A stretch of DNA of 43,004 bases. It comes from JAKEGK01 sp036507695. GTDB lineage: Bacteria > Pseudomonadota > Gammaproteobacteria > SZUA-152. This document shows positions 34,472-42,164 of this stretch, one piece after another. The notes below the pieces were generated by a model. That model made no database searches. It was not told where the DNA came from and worked only from the letters and a program-made list of their open reading frames with translations. Numbering within the stretch: position 1 is the stretch's first letter; every line of letters starts with the position of its first letter. Location: assembly GCA_036507695.1 (NCBI GenBank), contig DATCIR010000220.1:1-43004 (forward strand), in the 5' to 3' direction. Position numbers and translations under genes: made by a program.

Positions 34472-35394
34472 ATCCGGTACATCGTTTCGCCGCCGTTTTC
34501 AATCCAGCCATGAATCATTTTTCGGGTCGTATGTCCGCTGGCGCAGCGTCCTTGATGGTCAATCAGAATCACGCCGCCGCGTCCGTTGACCCTGGATTGC
34601 AGGTAGCCGATGCCTTGCTTGACCGCGAGTTGGGCGTCAAGATTCTTGAGCTCGATTAAATCCGATAGCCGTTTGGCAAGCACGGTGCGCATGAAATCCT
34701 CGCCATAACCGGTCGCGGAAACCGCGCAGGTGGTGTTGTCGGCATAGACGCCCGCGCCGATGATCGGTGAATCCCCGATCCGTCCCCATTTTTTGTTCGT
34801 GATGCCCCCCGTGGAGGTCGCCGCGGCCAGGTTGCCCAGTTTGTCACGCGCTATCGCACCGATCGTGCCAAATTTTGGTTCCTGATCCGGGTCATCGTGC
34901 TCGAGCAATTGTTGATTTTTACTGCTGGCCGCTTCAAATTGCGCAATCCGTTGTTGGGTTAAAAAATAGCTGTCCGGCGTGCGTTCCATGCCGCAATGTT
35001 CCGCAAAGCGCATGGCGCCTTCACCGGCTAACATCACATGTTCTGATTTGGCCAACACCAGCCGGGCCAGCATGATTGGATTGGCGATATTGGAGATTCC
35101 CGCGACGGCCCCCGCGGACAAGTCCTTACCGTCCATAATGGCCGCGTCCATTTCCACTTTGCCGTTTTCGTTAAGCACAGAACCACAACCCGCATTAAAC
35201 AACGGATCATCTTCCAGCATCACCGCGCAAACTTCAACGGCCTCCATGGCCGAGCCACCCACGCTGAGCACGTAGCGGCCATGCTCCAGCACAACGCGTA
35301 GACGATCGGCGTAACGCATGGCGTCCTTATCGGTTTTAATGTGACTCAGCGTGCCTGCGCCGCCATGAATCATTAAAGAAAAGTTATGGCTCAT
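34468..35394 (-). CDS. Isoaspartyl peptidase / plant-type L-asparaginase
   Basis: Ntn-hydrolase of 308 residues that removes isoaspartyl residues from peptides and hydrolyses asparagine. The precursor self-cleaves before Thr177 in the motif FGTIGAIARD, giving the nucleophile. Other family markers are IHGGAGTL near the N-terminus, FNAGCGSVLN, and GDSPIIGAGVYADN in the beta subunit. It is standalone on the minus strand, and its end overlaps the SulP gene tail. Confidence 0.94.
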   Translation of the reverse strand: MSHNFSLMIHGGAGTLSHIKTDKDAMRYADRLRVVLEHGRYVLSVGGSAMEAVEVCAVMLEDDPLFNAGCGSVLNENGKVEMDAAIMDGKDLSAGAVAGISNIANPIMLARLVLAKSEHVMLAGEGAMRFAEHCGMERTPDSYFLTQQRIAQFEAASSKNQQLLEHDDPDQEPKFGTIGAIARDKLGNLAAATSTGGITNKKWGRIGDSPIIGAGVYADNTTCAVSATGYGEDFMRTVLAKRLSDLIELKNLDAQLAVKQGIGYLQSRVNGRGGVILIDHQGRCASGHTTRKMIHGWIENGGETMYRI

Positions 35395-35458
35395 AATGAA
35401 AATAAACCCGAACGCTGTTTGCCTTGTTAAACCCCGTTAGCATATATGGCTCCATTAT

Positions 35459-35494
35459 TTACTTCAAATCACAGGCTTACTTCAAATCACAGGC
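35459..35494. repeat. 18-nt tandem duplication
   Basis: Two exact adjacent copies of TTACTTCAAATCACAGGC. Probably slippage or the scar of a past insertion. Confidence 0.85.
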
Positions 35495-35551
35495 TGGCTC
35501 CAGAGCGATTAATTTATTAATGCCTGGAGATAAGTATCGGCTAAAAGTGAC

Positions 35552-35717
35552 CTAGCCCGCATTTCTCACCAGGCGGCCGCTAACGATCAAGAAAAGACGG
35601 AAAAACAAATGGCTATGCATCATAAATCGAAGACACACTGTTCAGCTCCCTAGCCTATCGCGGTTCAGACTGGTCTTCGCGTCTGCTCCCGCGATCCTGG
35701 TGAGAAATGCGGGCTAG
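35552..35717. mobile_element. 166-bp element with perfect 22-bp inverted repeats
   Basis: The ends (35552-35573 and 35696-35717) are exact 22-bp inverted complements, with CTAGCCCGCATTTC at the outer left. The 122-bp interior has no gene. This is the structure of a MITE or a solo pair of IS ends; from memory the ends look like those of IS1380-type elements, unverified. No target duplication was found. Confidence 0.8.
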
Positions 35718-35978
35718 TGCAACTCATCATGCCAGGATTGAAAATTACCGGCCTGACTATTGTAACAGCTTGGCGATCGAAAACGGTGCTCATGGATTTC
35801 CCGCCAACATAAAATTGTTTTCTTAGCTTCTGAACAGCAACTGTTGTGCCAGCGCCTAACCCGCTGTTTTTGCGAGCCGTTAAAAGTGAATGCCGCACTG
35901 TAATGGTTCATTGACCAATTTAGTAGTGCACGGTTTATGAGCGCAGCGCGCGCACGGAGAAATTTTACGGCTTTGGCA

Positions 35979-36941
35979 TTATGTGACCCACTCCTTATAA
36001 CCCTTGGCATTGCGCACCAAAATATGATTGTAGGAAAAATCAATATCGAATATCCGCAAGCGGGCGCATTCAAGCAGCCGTAAACCACAGCCATATAAAA
36101 GATTCGCCATTAAACGATGCGTATGATTATTTATACCGGAAAACAACCGGGTTATCTCCGCGCGGGATAGCACCACGGGTAACCGCCGGGGTTTTTTGGA
36201 GTGTGTAAAGTGCCCAATATCGCCTAACTCTTTTTCCAAAACGTATTTATAAAAAAATACCAGCGCACACAATGCCTGCCCCTGTGTGCTGCTCGATACC
36301 TGCCGCTTAATCACACGATATTCAAGAAACGCGGCTACGGCACTGCCATCCAACGCCGCCGGGTCGTTCATGGCATGGAACGCCACGTATCTAGCCACCC
36401 CGTTTTCGTAAGACTGCTCGGTTCGGATCGCATAATTTTTAACACGTATTTCGGTAATCAATTTATTGAAGTGCTGCGGATACGCAATGCGCACTTTATT
36501 GATCAAGCGATTATCGGACGTGGATAAGACAACGGTGTCGCCGCCGTTACTTTGCGGTGCGCTGTAATTAGAACTTACTGGCCTGTGGTTGTCCCTGGCC
36601 ACGGTAGCGTGCGACGGCTCCAACCCGGCCGCGGATTCAATCCAGTCATGCCACGGAAATTGGCTAGCCCAATCCGTCCGTACCCTGGCAACAAACAATA
36701 TCTTTAACGCATCAACCGCTTGTTTAAACTGCCAATCCTCCAGCCTGGGATTTCGGCCCAATTTCTCCCGGTAACTTTGAACCGTTTGCACAGTATGTTG
36801 CGCCATTTGAATGGTGGGGTGCGCCTTAATGAATTCCTCGACTCGCTTTACATACCAGCGAATGGAAGGCGTGGGAACATTATCAGTTTTTGTTTTGTTG
36901 ATATAGTTCTCCCAAAACCGGTCGATAGCCTCCGTTTTCAT
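35979..36941 (-). pseudogene. Truncated integron-type integrase (IntI-like)
   Basis: Tyrosine recombinase frame of 320 codons. About 130 N-terminal residues form an extension, followed by the core-binding domain (IRVKNYAIRTEQSYENGV...FHAMNDPAAL) and the start of the catalytic domain. The block RRLPVVLSRAEITRLFSGI and LLYGCGLRLLECARLRIFDIDF match integron integrases far better than XerC/D. The first catalytic Arg (GLRLLE) and the beta-strand Lys (NAKGYK) are present. The frame then stops (EWVT-TAA), where the family has KDRVT and about 130 further residues holding HxxR and the nucleophilic Tyr. It cannot be active alone. It reads away from the cassettes at 37429 onward, exactly as intI does in integrons. 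Confidence 0.75.
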
Positions 36942-37428
36942 GGAATCTCCCTCGCGATTGTTTTGCGCGCAATTTAACCGTGGTGTAAGGGGTACTGCTT
37001 ATAAAAGCAGTAGTCTATCAAAATCAAACAATATGTCCACCATCTATCTTTTACAGACTTAGTGACAATGTCGATAAGTCAGTAAATTTGACACAGGCAA
37101 TAAATACAGCCGGGTAAACACCTTTTGATGGGTAAAAAATCCGGCAACCGGTGGCGAGTGCTATTGAGCGAGCACTCAAATAATCGTCCCGCTGGCTCGA
37201 ATTGTTGGCATATATAAGCTATAACAATATGAAAAATAGAATAAATCAGAACAGCAAAAGAGCAGTACCTTACCCATTAAAACCGGGTATAGCAGATCCG
37301 GTCAGCTAAAGTTGATTGACAACGTGAATCGCAATTGGCAATGTTCGGAAAAAGATTTATAAACTGTGTCGATAAGTCTGGAAAATGACAATCTGTATAA
37401 ACAACTATTATGTTTCAAGGAGAGATCA
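36942..37428. promoter_or_regulatory. Region expected to hold attI and the cassette promoter
   Basis: 487 bp separate the integrase start from the first cassette gene. A 12-nt exact repeat, TGTCGATAAGTC, occurs at 37069-37080 and 37367-37378, with similar sequence after each copy. A hairpin GAGTGCT...AGCACTC lies at 37156-37177. TTTTGATGGGTAA near 37122 and its near complement near 37271 form a wide inverted repeat. GTTGATT at 37311-37317 is a weak attI core candidate. None is proven. Confidence 0.4.
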
Positions 37429-38586
37429 GTGTCACGTGCCGTAACGGCTGATCATGTGTTGTTCGACGAGTGCATCAGCGCTTTCCGGCCTAATGGTGAA
37501 CAACGTTTTCGTTTGCGTGATGGACCAAGCTACTCATATCTTCTGACTAACTTTGAGCTTTCTAAGGACTGGCAGTTGCCCAATTGCACAGTTCACCGAT
37601 CAGTGCGTGTCCACCTACCTGGTGCGTATTCCGCATTCATTTGTAGAGTTGATAATCCTGAATCGTGTGATTCTCATAACTCACATCTCTACGGCATAGC
37701 ACTGTCTTCGATTGTTACTTTCTCATCGGGCCGACTCTGCAAGTCGACACGAGATGATTATCTATGCAGGAGAGAGAGTCTTACAGAACACGATGCCGTA
37801 GAACTTTCACTCTTTTATCCTGTTCTTACTGCTGGCCCAGGTTGCGTACATACGTCGCTCACGGCTATTACTCTACAAAAGTACGAAGACGAATTGAGAC
37901 ATCTAATTTCGCAATTGCATGTAGTGCCTTACTCCACATACGTCGTTCTTATGCAGGCGATCCGCCTTGTCCATCTCTAGCTGTTAGCGAAGAGAGATGA
38001 CTTTGGCATGGCGTATTTATTAATCGTATCGGCGATAGAGTCAGTTGCGCAACACGCGATAAAACGGGATAAGGTGAGGAAAGTGCACCCCAATGAAGAT
38101 GCATGGTCCAGCCGAGCACAGCATGATCAAGAGTTTTCGCAGCTACTAAAAGCCTATCGAGAAGCGCGAGGTCAGAATCAATACCTTAAAGAGCGATACG
38201 TTGAGTTCATCAACACGTTTGCCCCTGCCTCTGACTGGGAGAAAGTAGTTTCCCATCCTCTTCAGGACTTGGCTGACTACGTTCGAGATATATCCCCGAC
38301 ACACGGCATGGATCACGTTGTTGAGAAACATTGGTTCGAAAAGTACCCCGCGGACCTCTCGAATAAAGAGATTGGAACCATTCTCTCTGACTCTTATACC
38401 CACCGATCGTGCTTCATCCATAGAGGCGAACAGCCCCCTCATCGGGAGCCCACATCATTCAACCGTTTCTTTCAAGAATTTCTGGATTACGATGGCACCG
38501 CGATAATTAAGCAACTTCTGCCGAATTACGATCTGCTTTTCGGGATTGCGCAATGTTCGATACGCAACTGGATGGACAGCATATGA
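37429..38586 (+). pseudogene. HEPN-like cassette gene interrupted by in-frame TAG
   Basis: One reading frame from GTG 37429 (AAGGAGAG 4 nt upstream) to TGA 38586 is broken only by a TAG at 37978-37980. The halves fit as one protein of about 385 residues, since the segment across the stop (AIRLVHL, stop, LLAKRDDFGMAYLLIVSAIE) reads continuously; a CAG to TAG change would explain it. The second half carries RSCFIH within YTHRSCFIHRGEQPPH, an R-x4-H motif as in HEPN domains. HEPN proteins are often RNases in toxin or defence systems, but no substrate can be named. An attC follows 1 nt after the stop, so this is the first cassette. Amber readthrough or a sequence error are alternatives. Confidence 0.7.
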
Positions 38587-38587
38587 A

Positions 38588-38650
38588 ACATAACAAATAA
38601 GGATAGGTCGCGTGAGCGCAGCGAACCGCGACCTTATCCATTGGTTGAAC
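38588..38650 (+). other. Integron attC site A
   Basis: The left core is ACATAAC and the right core GTTGAAC (consensus GTTRRRY). Between them, AACAAATAAGGATAGGTCGCG pairs, with a few extrahelical bases, to CGCGACCTTATCCATTGGTT. The apical part contains GAGCGCAGCG. It directly follows the HEPN-like gene, the normal position for an attC. Confidence 0.75.
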
Positions 38651-38856
38651 AAGCCCGGCGGTGACTCAGAAATTACTTATTTATAGCAAATATCTCAATA
38701 GGGAAAGAGGGCTTGCATGGCGCAAGCATAAATTGCGGGCGAGTCAGGACCTCGCCCGGCACAGGCGATAAAAAGCAAGGGGTTATCTCATAGCGTTAAA
38801 GCCTCCTCTGTGAGTGTATTTTGGGTGAGGCGTGTCGCATGACACAACGCTGTTAA

Positions 38857-39904
38857 TTATCCGGCACGCCAACTGGGCGGAACGAAGGCGATGATGCGCA
38901 TGGGACATCGGCACCGCCGGCAGATAAACGCCGGGCGGATGCCAGGCTCCGGCACAGGCAGTGTTACGTTTAGAACCATCTGGATCAGCTGCCGGATCTT
39001 GGCCGCATTGCCGTGCAAGAAACCATAATCCCGAGTCCGGCGAAACCCTTTGGGCAAGGCATGCTGAAACACGCGCCACAGGAAGTCCTCGCCGTTGCAG
39101 CGCTGGATTTTAAACGCGTTGGTTTCGCTATCACGGTAACGGAACGTCACCTGGGCGCCATCATCGGACAAGATGTTGTTCTCATCGATGACACCGCGAT
39201 ACAAATAACGCGACAGGTATTTCAACGCGGGCAATCCACTGCCCACATGATCACAATGCACCACCCAGTGCGCGGGTAGATTGGCCGGCAGCGTAAATCC
39301 GGCCTTGGCGATGGCCGCCAGCATCCGCGCGCGAAACACCGTGGCCAGGTTGATCTCGTTAAACAGATACTGGCCGCGGCGCTTTTTCCACTGGCGCCGG
39401 GCGCGCAGGTAGCACCCGCCGGGGATGATCATGTGCACGTGGGGATGAAAGGCCAATCGCCGCGAATGCGTATGCAGCACGGCGGTTAAACCCAGCTCAC
39501 CCCCGAGGGCCTTGTCATTCAGACCAAAGGTTTTGAGGGTGCTGACCGCGCACTCGAACAGCAGGGCGTACAGCGTGCGTTGATGATGCCACGCTAGGTT
39601 TCGCAGCTGTCGTGGCACGGTAAAGGTTGCCATATAGTACTCGACAGGCAACAGCTTCTGCGCCTGACGTTGCAACCACTGCCCCGTGTCATAGTGCTGG
39701 CAAGCCGCAACTGCGATGCCCGCAGCTGTGATAGCGCTCGGCTTGGGTTTGACACTTTGGACAAGACAGCGTCATGTGCCCATAGCGTTCAGTACGACAG
39801 GCCAGCACCGCATTGATAGCCTTTTGCATGGCCGGTGTCATGGTGTCGGCATATTTGGCGTCAAAGCCACTGCGGTAGGTGTGCACAACGGAGGCGAGAT
39901 TCAT
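38857..39904 (-). pseudogene. IS91-family transposase, frameshifted
   Basis: HUH (Y2-type) transposase in two frames. The N-terminal part (39904-39689) has the zinc-binding domain with CPKCQ and HSCGHRSC. The rest (39675-38857) has the HUH motif in HPHVHMIIPGG and the tyrosine region YLSRYLYRG. Reading TGC-GGCT-TGC near 39706, a loss of 2 nt is enough to explain the shift: restoring CC gives HRSCPACQHYDTGQW, the family sequence. The start ATG overlaps the recombinase stop (ATGA), with GGAGG 9 nt upstream. The full protein would be about 349 residues. Confidence 0.85.
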
Positions 39905-40859
39905 GCTTTAACCTCCGCAAAGCGCAGATCCAGGCCGTTGACCAGGTCATTGATCATGCGGTTGGCGTTTTGCGCCGCCGGCTCGGTGAGCTGAGTGTAG
40001 ACGGCGGTGGTCTTGGGACTGTCGTGGCCCATCGCCTGCTGAATGGCGCGCAAGTGCACGCCGGCGGCCATTAAATGCGCCCCGTAACAATGGCGTAAAC
40101 TGCGAATCGAAATACGTTTGTGGATCCCGCATGCGGTGACGATCTTCTTAAACGACACCTGCGTGCCGCCCCGGCTCATGGGTTTTTTTGCCGCAAACTG
40201 CTGCTCACTGGTGCGGCCCTCGTGGAACAACCAGACGGGATTTCGATGGGTAGACCAGTATTGGCGTAAGGCATACAATGTGAGTTCGGGCAAAATGACA
40301 TAGCGATCTTTCCGGCCTTTGCCGTTGCGAATGTGCGCACGGTTTAACTGGGAATCGATGTCACCGACCTTCAGATTCAGGGCTTCGCCCAGGCGCAGGC
40401 CCATGCTGTAAGTGGTGAGGATAAACACCTGGTAGCGCAACTCGCGGGTGGAGTTGATCAGCCTTGCCACCTCCTCAGGGGTGAGAATGTCGGGCAACGA
40501 ACGCACCTGGGGCGGTTTGGCCGCTATTTGCTCCATGCAATAGCGGCATTTCCGCCATCCCTGGCGGTCACGATATCCACCCACTGCCAGTGTTTATCGA
40601 GCACATGTTTATAGAAAAACTGCAAGCCGTTGCGATCAAGTTTGACGGTACTCCAGGAATGGGACTGTACCAGCGAGGAAAAGTAGTCTTTTAAATCCGC
40701 CACGCTGAGACGGTCAGGGCAGCAATCGAAGTACTCGGCAATGCGCCGCACGGCGCGGGCATAGGCATCAATCGTGGCCCTGGCCTTGCCCTGACGCTTG
40801 AGGGCTTTAACGTGGGCTTGATACAGATTATTGAAACGGCTTTGTTGTGATCGGTTCAT
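39901..40859 (-). pseudogene. Tyrosine recombinase of the IS91-like element, interrupted
   Basis: The N-terminal SAM-like domain (40859-40569) reads up to HWQWVDIV, and the catalytic domain continues at KPPQVRSLPDILT (from about 40518). A 50-nt insertion between them (40519-40568) shifts the frame; removing exactly those bases rejoins the two parts. Catalytic Arg lies in MGLRLGE, Lys in NGKGRK and Tyr in TTAVYTQL. The usual HxxR motif reads RSLR (IRSLRHCYGAH), a His to Arg change, so the enzyme may have been failing already. GGAGGA lies 8 nt before the start, inside a hairpin. Confidence 0.83.
40519..40568. repeat. 50-nt double-hairpin insertion in recombinase gene
   Basis: Two adjacent palindromes make up the insert: GCCGCTATTTGC with GCAATAGCGGC, and CCGCCATCCCTGGCGG. 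The core GCCAGGGATGGC (complement) is the same as in the repeats at 1-97 and 27769-27926. It resembles REP-type mobile repeats. It disrupts the recombinase frame. Confidence 0.8.
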
Positions 40860-40865
40860 GTGGAA

Positions 40866-40909
40866 AATCCTCCGTAGTTAACGTACTCGGGATTGGGTAC
40901 GGGAGGATT
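40866..40909 (-). promoter_or_regulatory. Hairpin sequestering the recombinase ribosome site
   Basis: On the minus strand AATCCTCC plus GTA pairs with TAC plus GGAGGATT, leaving one bulged C. The pairing buries the GGAGGA that precedes the recombinase start. Such a stem would limit translation from a read-through transcript. Confidence 0.55.
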
Positions 40910-40969
40910 ATCCCTTTACTTACATTGATAACTAACGATGAATTGGGTTTTCTGCCGCGTAGCGGCTTT

Positions 40970-41041
40970 GTTCAACAACCGGTTCGAGCCGACCTTCGGG
41001 TCGCTGCGCTCCCCTTCGGCGGCTCAAACGGAACGTTAGGC
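40970..41041 (+). other. Integron attC site B
   Basis: The left core is GTTCAAC and the right core GTTAGGC, both fitting the consensus. CCGGTTCGAGCCG pairs with CGGCTCAAACGG, with extrahelical bases, and the apex carries GGGTCGCTGCGCTCCCC. It separates the IS91-like element from the next cassette. Confidence 0.85.
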
Positions 41042-41067
41042 TATTTAGTTCGAAAAAGGAGATGCCT

Positions 41068-41262
41068 GTGAGTAATCGAAAGAATCTTAAATCAGCACGA
41101 GCTTATCGCTCTCCGACGGGCGGGTGGAAGTTAGATGTAACTTTTCAAGATGGCGTTGTCGGAAACTTAAAAAGCAACGTAGACGCAACCTACCAAACAC
41201 TTGAAGATGTTGCGATAGAAATTGGTAACACAAATCTGAAGGAATTCGCAGTAGAAGTATAA
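41068..41262 (+). CDS. Small cassette-encoded protein, 64 residues
   Basis: Hypothetical protein beginning MSNRKNLKSARAYRS, with a beta-rich pattern (GGWKLDVTFQDG) and a C-terminal helical stretch. GTG 41068 is preferred to ATG 41062 because AAAGGAG ends 6 nt before the GTG but directly touches the ATG. It begins 27 nt after attC B, typical of a cassette. No family is recognised. It shares its cassette with the next gene, since no attC lies between them. Confidence 0.65.
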   Translation: MSNRKNLKSARAYRSPTGGWKLDVTFQDGVVGNLKSNVDATYQTLEDVAIEIGNTNLKEFAVEV

Positions 41263-41292
41263 ATGATATCTAGATAGTGATTCGAGGAATAA

Positions 41293-41637
41293 ATGGAAAT
41301 AGAAAAACTAAAACTTCTTCATGACCACACCAAGCACGTGACCACATTATCAACTGGCGCAATACTTATTTTGGTCGCGTTTTACGAAAAATTACCGAAA
41401 ATACCAGTGGCTCATAAACTCATTCCTGTTTCTCTCCTGTTTTTTGTAATTTGCATCTTATCTGCAACACTGGCTCAAATAGTTGTAGTGGTATCGCATT
41501 CTAATGAAGATAAAGAATATGAGAAAAATACTTTAGAGTTTACGGACAAAGTATTTTTGGCGTCATGGGTTACGTTTGCGGCAGGTATGGTAACTTTGTG
41601 CATTACGGGAATGTTTGATTTATTTATTGCCGCCTAA
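41293..41637 (+). CDS. Cassette-encoded membrane protein, 114 residues
   Basis: Hypothetical protein with three predicted transmembrane helices (STGAILILVAFY, LIPVSLLFFVICILSATLAQIVVVV shortened here to its hydrophobic core, and VTFAAGMVTLCITGMFDLFI). A charged cytosolic loop (SNEDKEYEKN) separates the second and third. GAGGAA stands 5 nt before the ATG. The stop codon lies inside the left core of attC C (GCCTAAC). The coding sequence is A+T-rich, as is usual for cassettes. Function unknown. Confidence 0.75.
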   Translation: MEIEKLKLLHDHTKHVTTLSTGAILILVAFYEKLPKIPVAHKLIPVSLLFFVICILSATLAQIVVVVSHSNEDKEYEKNTLEFTDKVFLASWVTFAAGMVTLCITGMFDLFIAA

Positions 41638-41712
41638 CTAGCGCGTAAACATGGACGCATTTTTCGGTCGCTGCGCTCCCTACAAATACGCCAGTTACGC
41701 TTTACGTTAGCC
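41632..41712 (+). other. Integron attC site C
   Basis: The left core is GCCTAAC and the right core GTTAGCC. AGCGCGTAAACATGGACG pairs with CGCCAGTTACGCT with a few unpaired bases. The apex again has CGGTCGCTGCGCTCC. The preceding gene stops within the left core. Confidence 0.85.
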
Positions 41713-41734
41713 ATAAATAATAAGAGAGGAACCG

Positions 41735-42085
41735 ATGTTTACAATCCAAGATATCCCAAATGTAGTGGGTTGGCTGTTTGGTATTCTCCCTGCACTAGGA
41801 GTGATGTATTGGGCGTGGTTAAGCCGGGGCGAAAGCTGGAGATTGTCGGTTTTATGTTGCGGGTTCCTGCTTGTAGCACTCGGTGTGTGGATGGCAGGTC
41901 TTTTTATAGAAATAATTGATTATATTGAAACTCTTCCAGCAGAAAAAACGGGGCGCGATTCTGTTTGGGCGGTACTGAAAAATAGTAGCGCTATATGGCT
42001 TTTATTTTTTCCGGCCGCTGCAGGGGGAGTTGGAGTCAATCTGATTTCTGCATGGCTTACTACGAAGAAACCAAGCAATGGCTAA
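41735..42085 (+). CDS. Cassette-encoded membrane protein, 116 residues
   Basis: Hypothetical protein with about three transmembrane helices (WLFGILPALGVMYWAWL, VLCCGFLLVALGVWMAGLF, IWLLFFPAAAGGVGVNLI). A short hydrophilic loop (TLPAEKTGRDS) lies between the last two. GAGAGGA precedes the ATG. The gene starts 22 nt after attC C and stops inside the left core of attC D, so it is a one-gene cassette. No family is recognised. Confidence 0.75.
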   Translation: MFTIQDIPNVVGWLFGILPALGVMYWAWLSRGESWRLSVLCCGFLLVALGVWMAGLFIEIIDYIETLPAEKTGRDSVWAVLKNSSAIWLLFFPAAAGGVGVNLISAWLTTKKPSNG

Positions 42086-42164
42086 CAAGGCAAATTCACA
42101 CGGACGGCAAAAAGCGCCGCTCGTTCCTCGCTCTGCTTTTTGCCGCCGGTGATTTGCGGCGTTA
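42080..42164 (+). other. Integron attC site D, interrupted by intron
   Basis: The left core is GGCTAAC. AAGGCAAATTCACACGG pairs, with extra bases, to CCGGTGATTTGCGGC. The right core reads GTTA and then changes into the group II intron 5' end GTGCG. The expected GGC of the core would lie after the intron, beyond the window. Confidence 0.75.

Larger units (their letters stand above)
35395..35978. other. Gene-free region downstream of truncated integrase
   Basis: 584 bp hold an exact 18-nt tandem duplication (35459-35494) and a 166-bp inverted-repeat unit (35552-35717). The DNA between 35718 and 35978 would normally encode the missing C-terminal half of the integrase, but no frame continues it in recognisable form. 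No supported gene is present. Confidence 0.6.
38651..40969 (-). mobile_element. IS91-like element with tyrosine recombinase gene
   Basis: A 2.3-kb unit fills exactly the space between attC A and attC B. It has a tyrosine recombinase gene followed by an IS91-family HUH transposase gene, both on the minus strand and both disrupted. The end downstream of the transposase abuts GAAC (of GTTGAAC), a known IS91-family target tetranucleotide. The other end carries a GCCGC/GCGGC hairpin (40954-40966). No target duplication is seen, as expected for the family. The exact ends are inferred from these features. The 206 bp at 38651-38856 hold no gene. Confidence 0.75.
35979..42164. mobile_element. Decayed integron: intI remnant plus cassette array
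   Basis: The truncated integrase on the minus strand is followed, on the opposite strand, by genes interleaved with four attC-like sites (38588-38650, 40970-41041, 41632-41712, 42080-42164). Cassette genes end inside or next to the attC left core. DNA here is visibly richer in A+T than in the cytochrome island, and codon use differs. An IS91-like element and a group II intron have entered the array. The attI site was not pinned down, and the array may continue past the window. Confidence 0.75.

Noticed and set aside
35714..36094. 126-codon minus-strand frame past the integrase stop
   Set aside because: It is in another frame, overlaps the integrase end and does not show the missing HxxR or Tyr motifs. 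A GTTAGGC there with only weak short pairing was also rejected as an attC.
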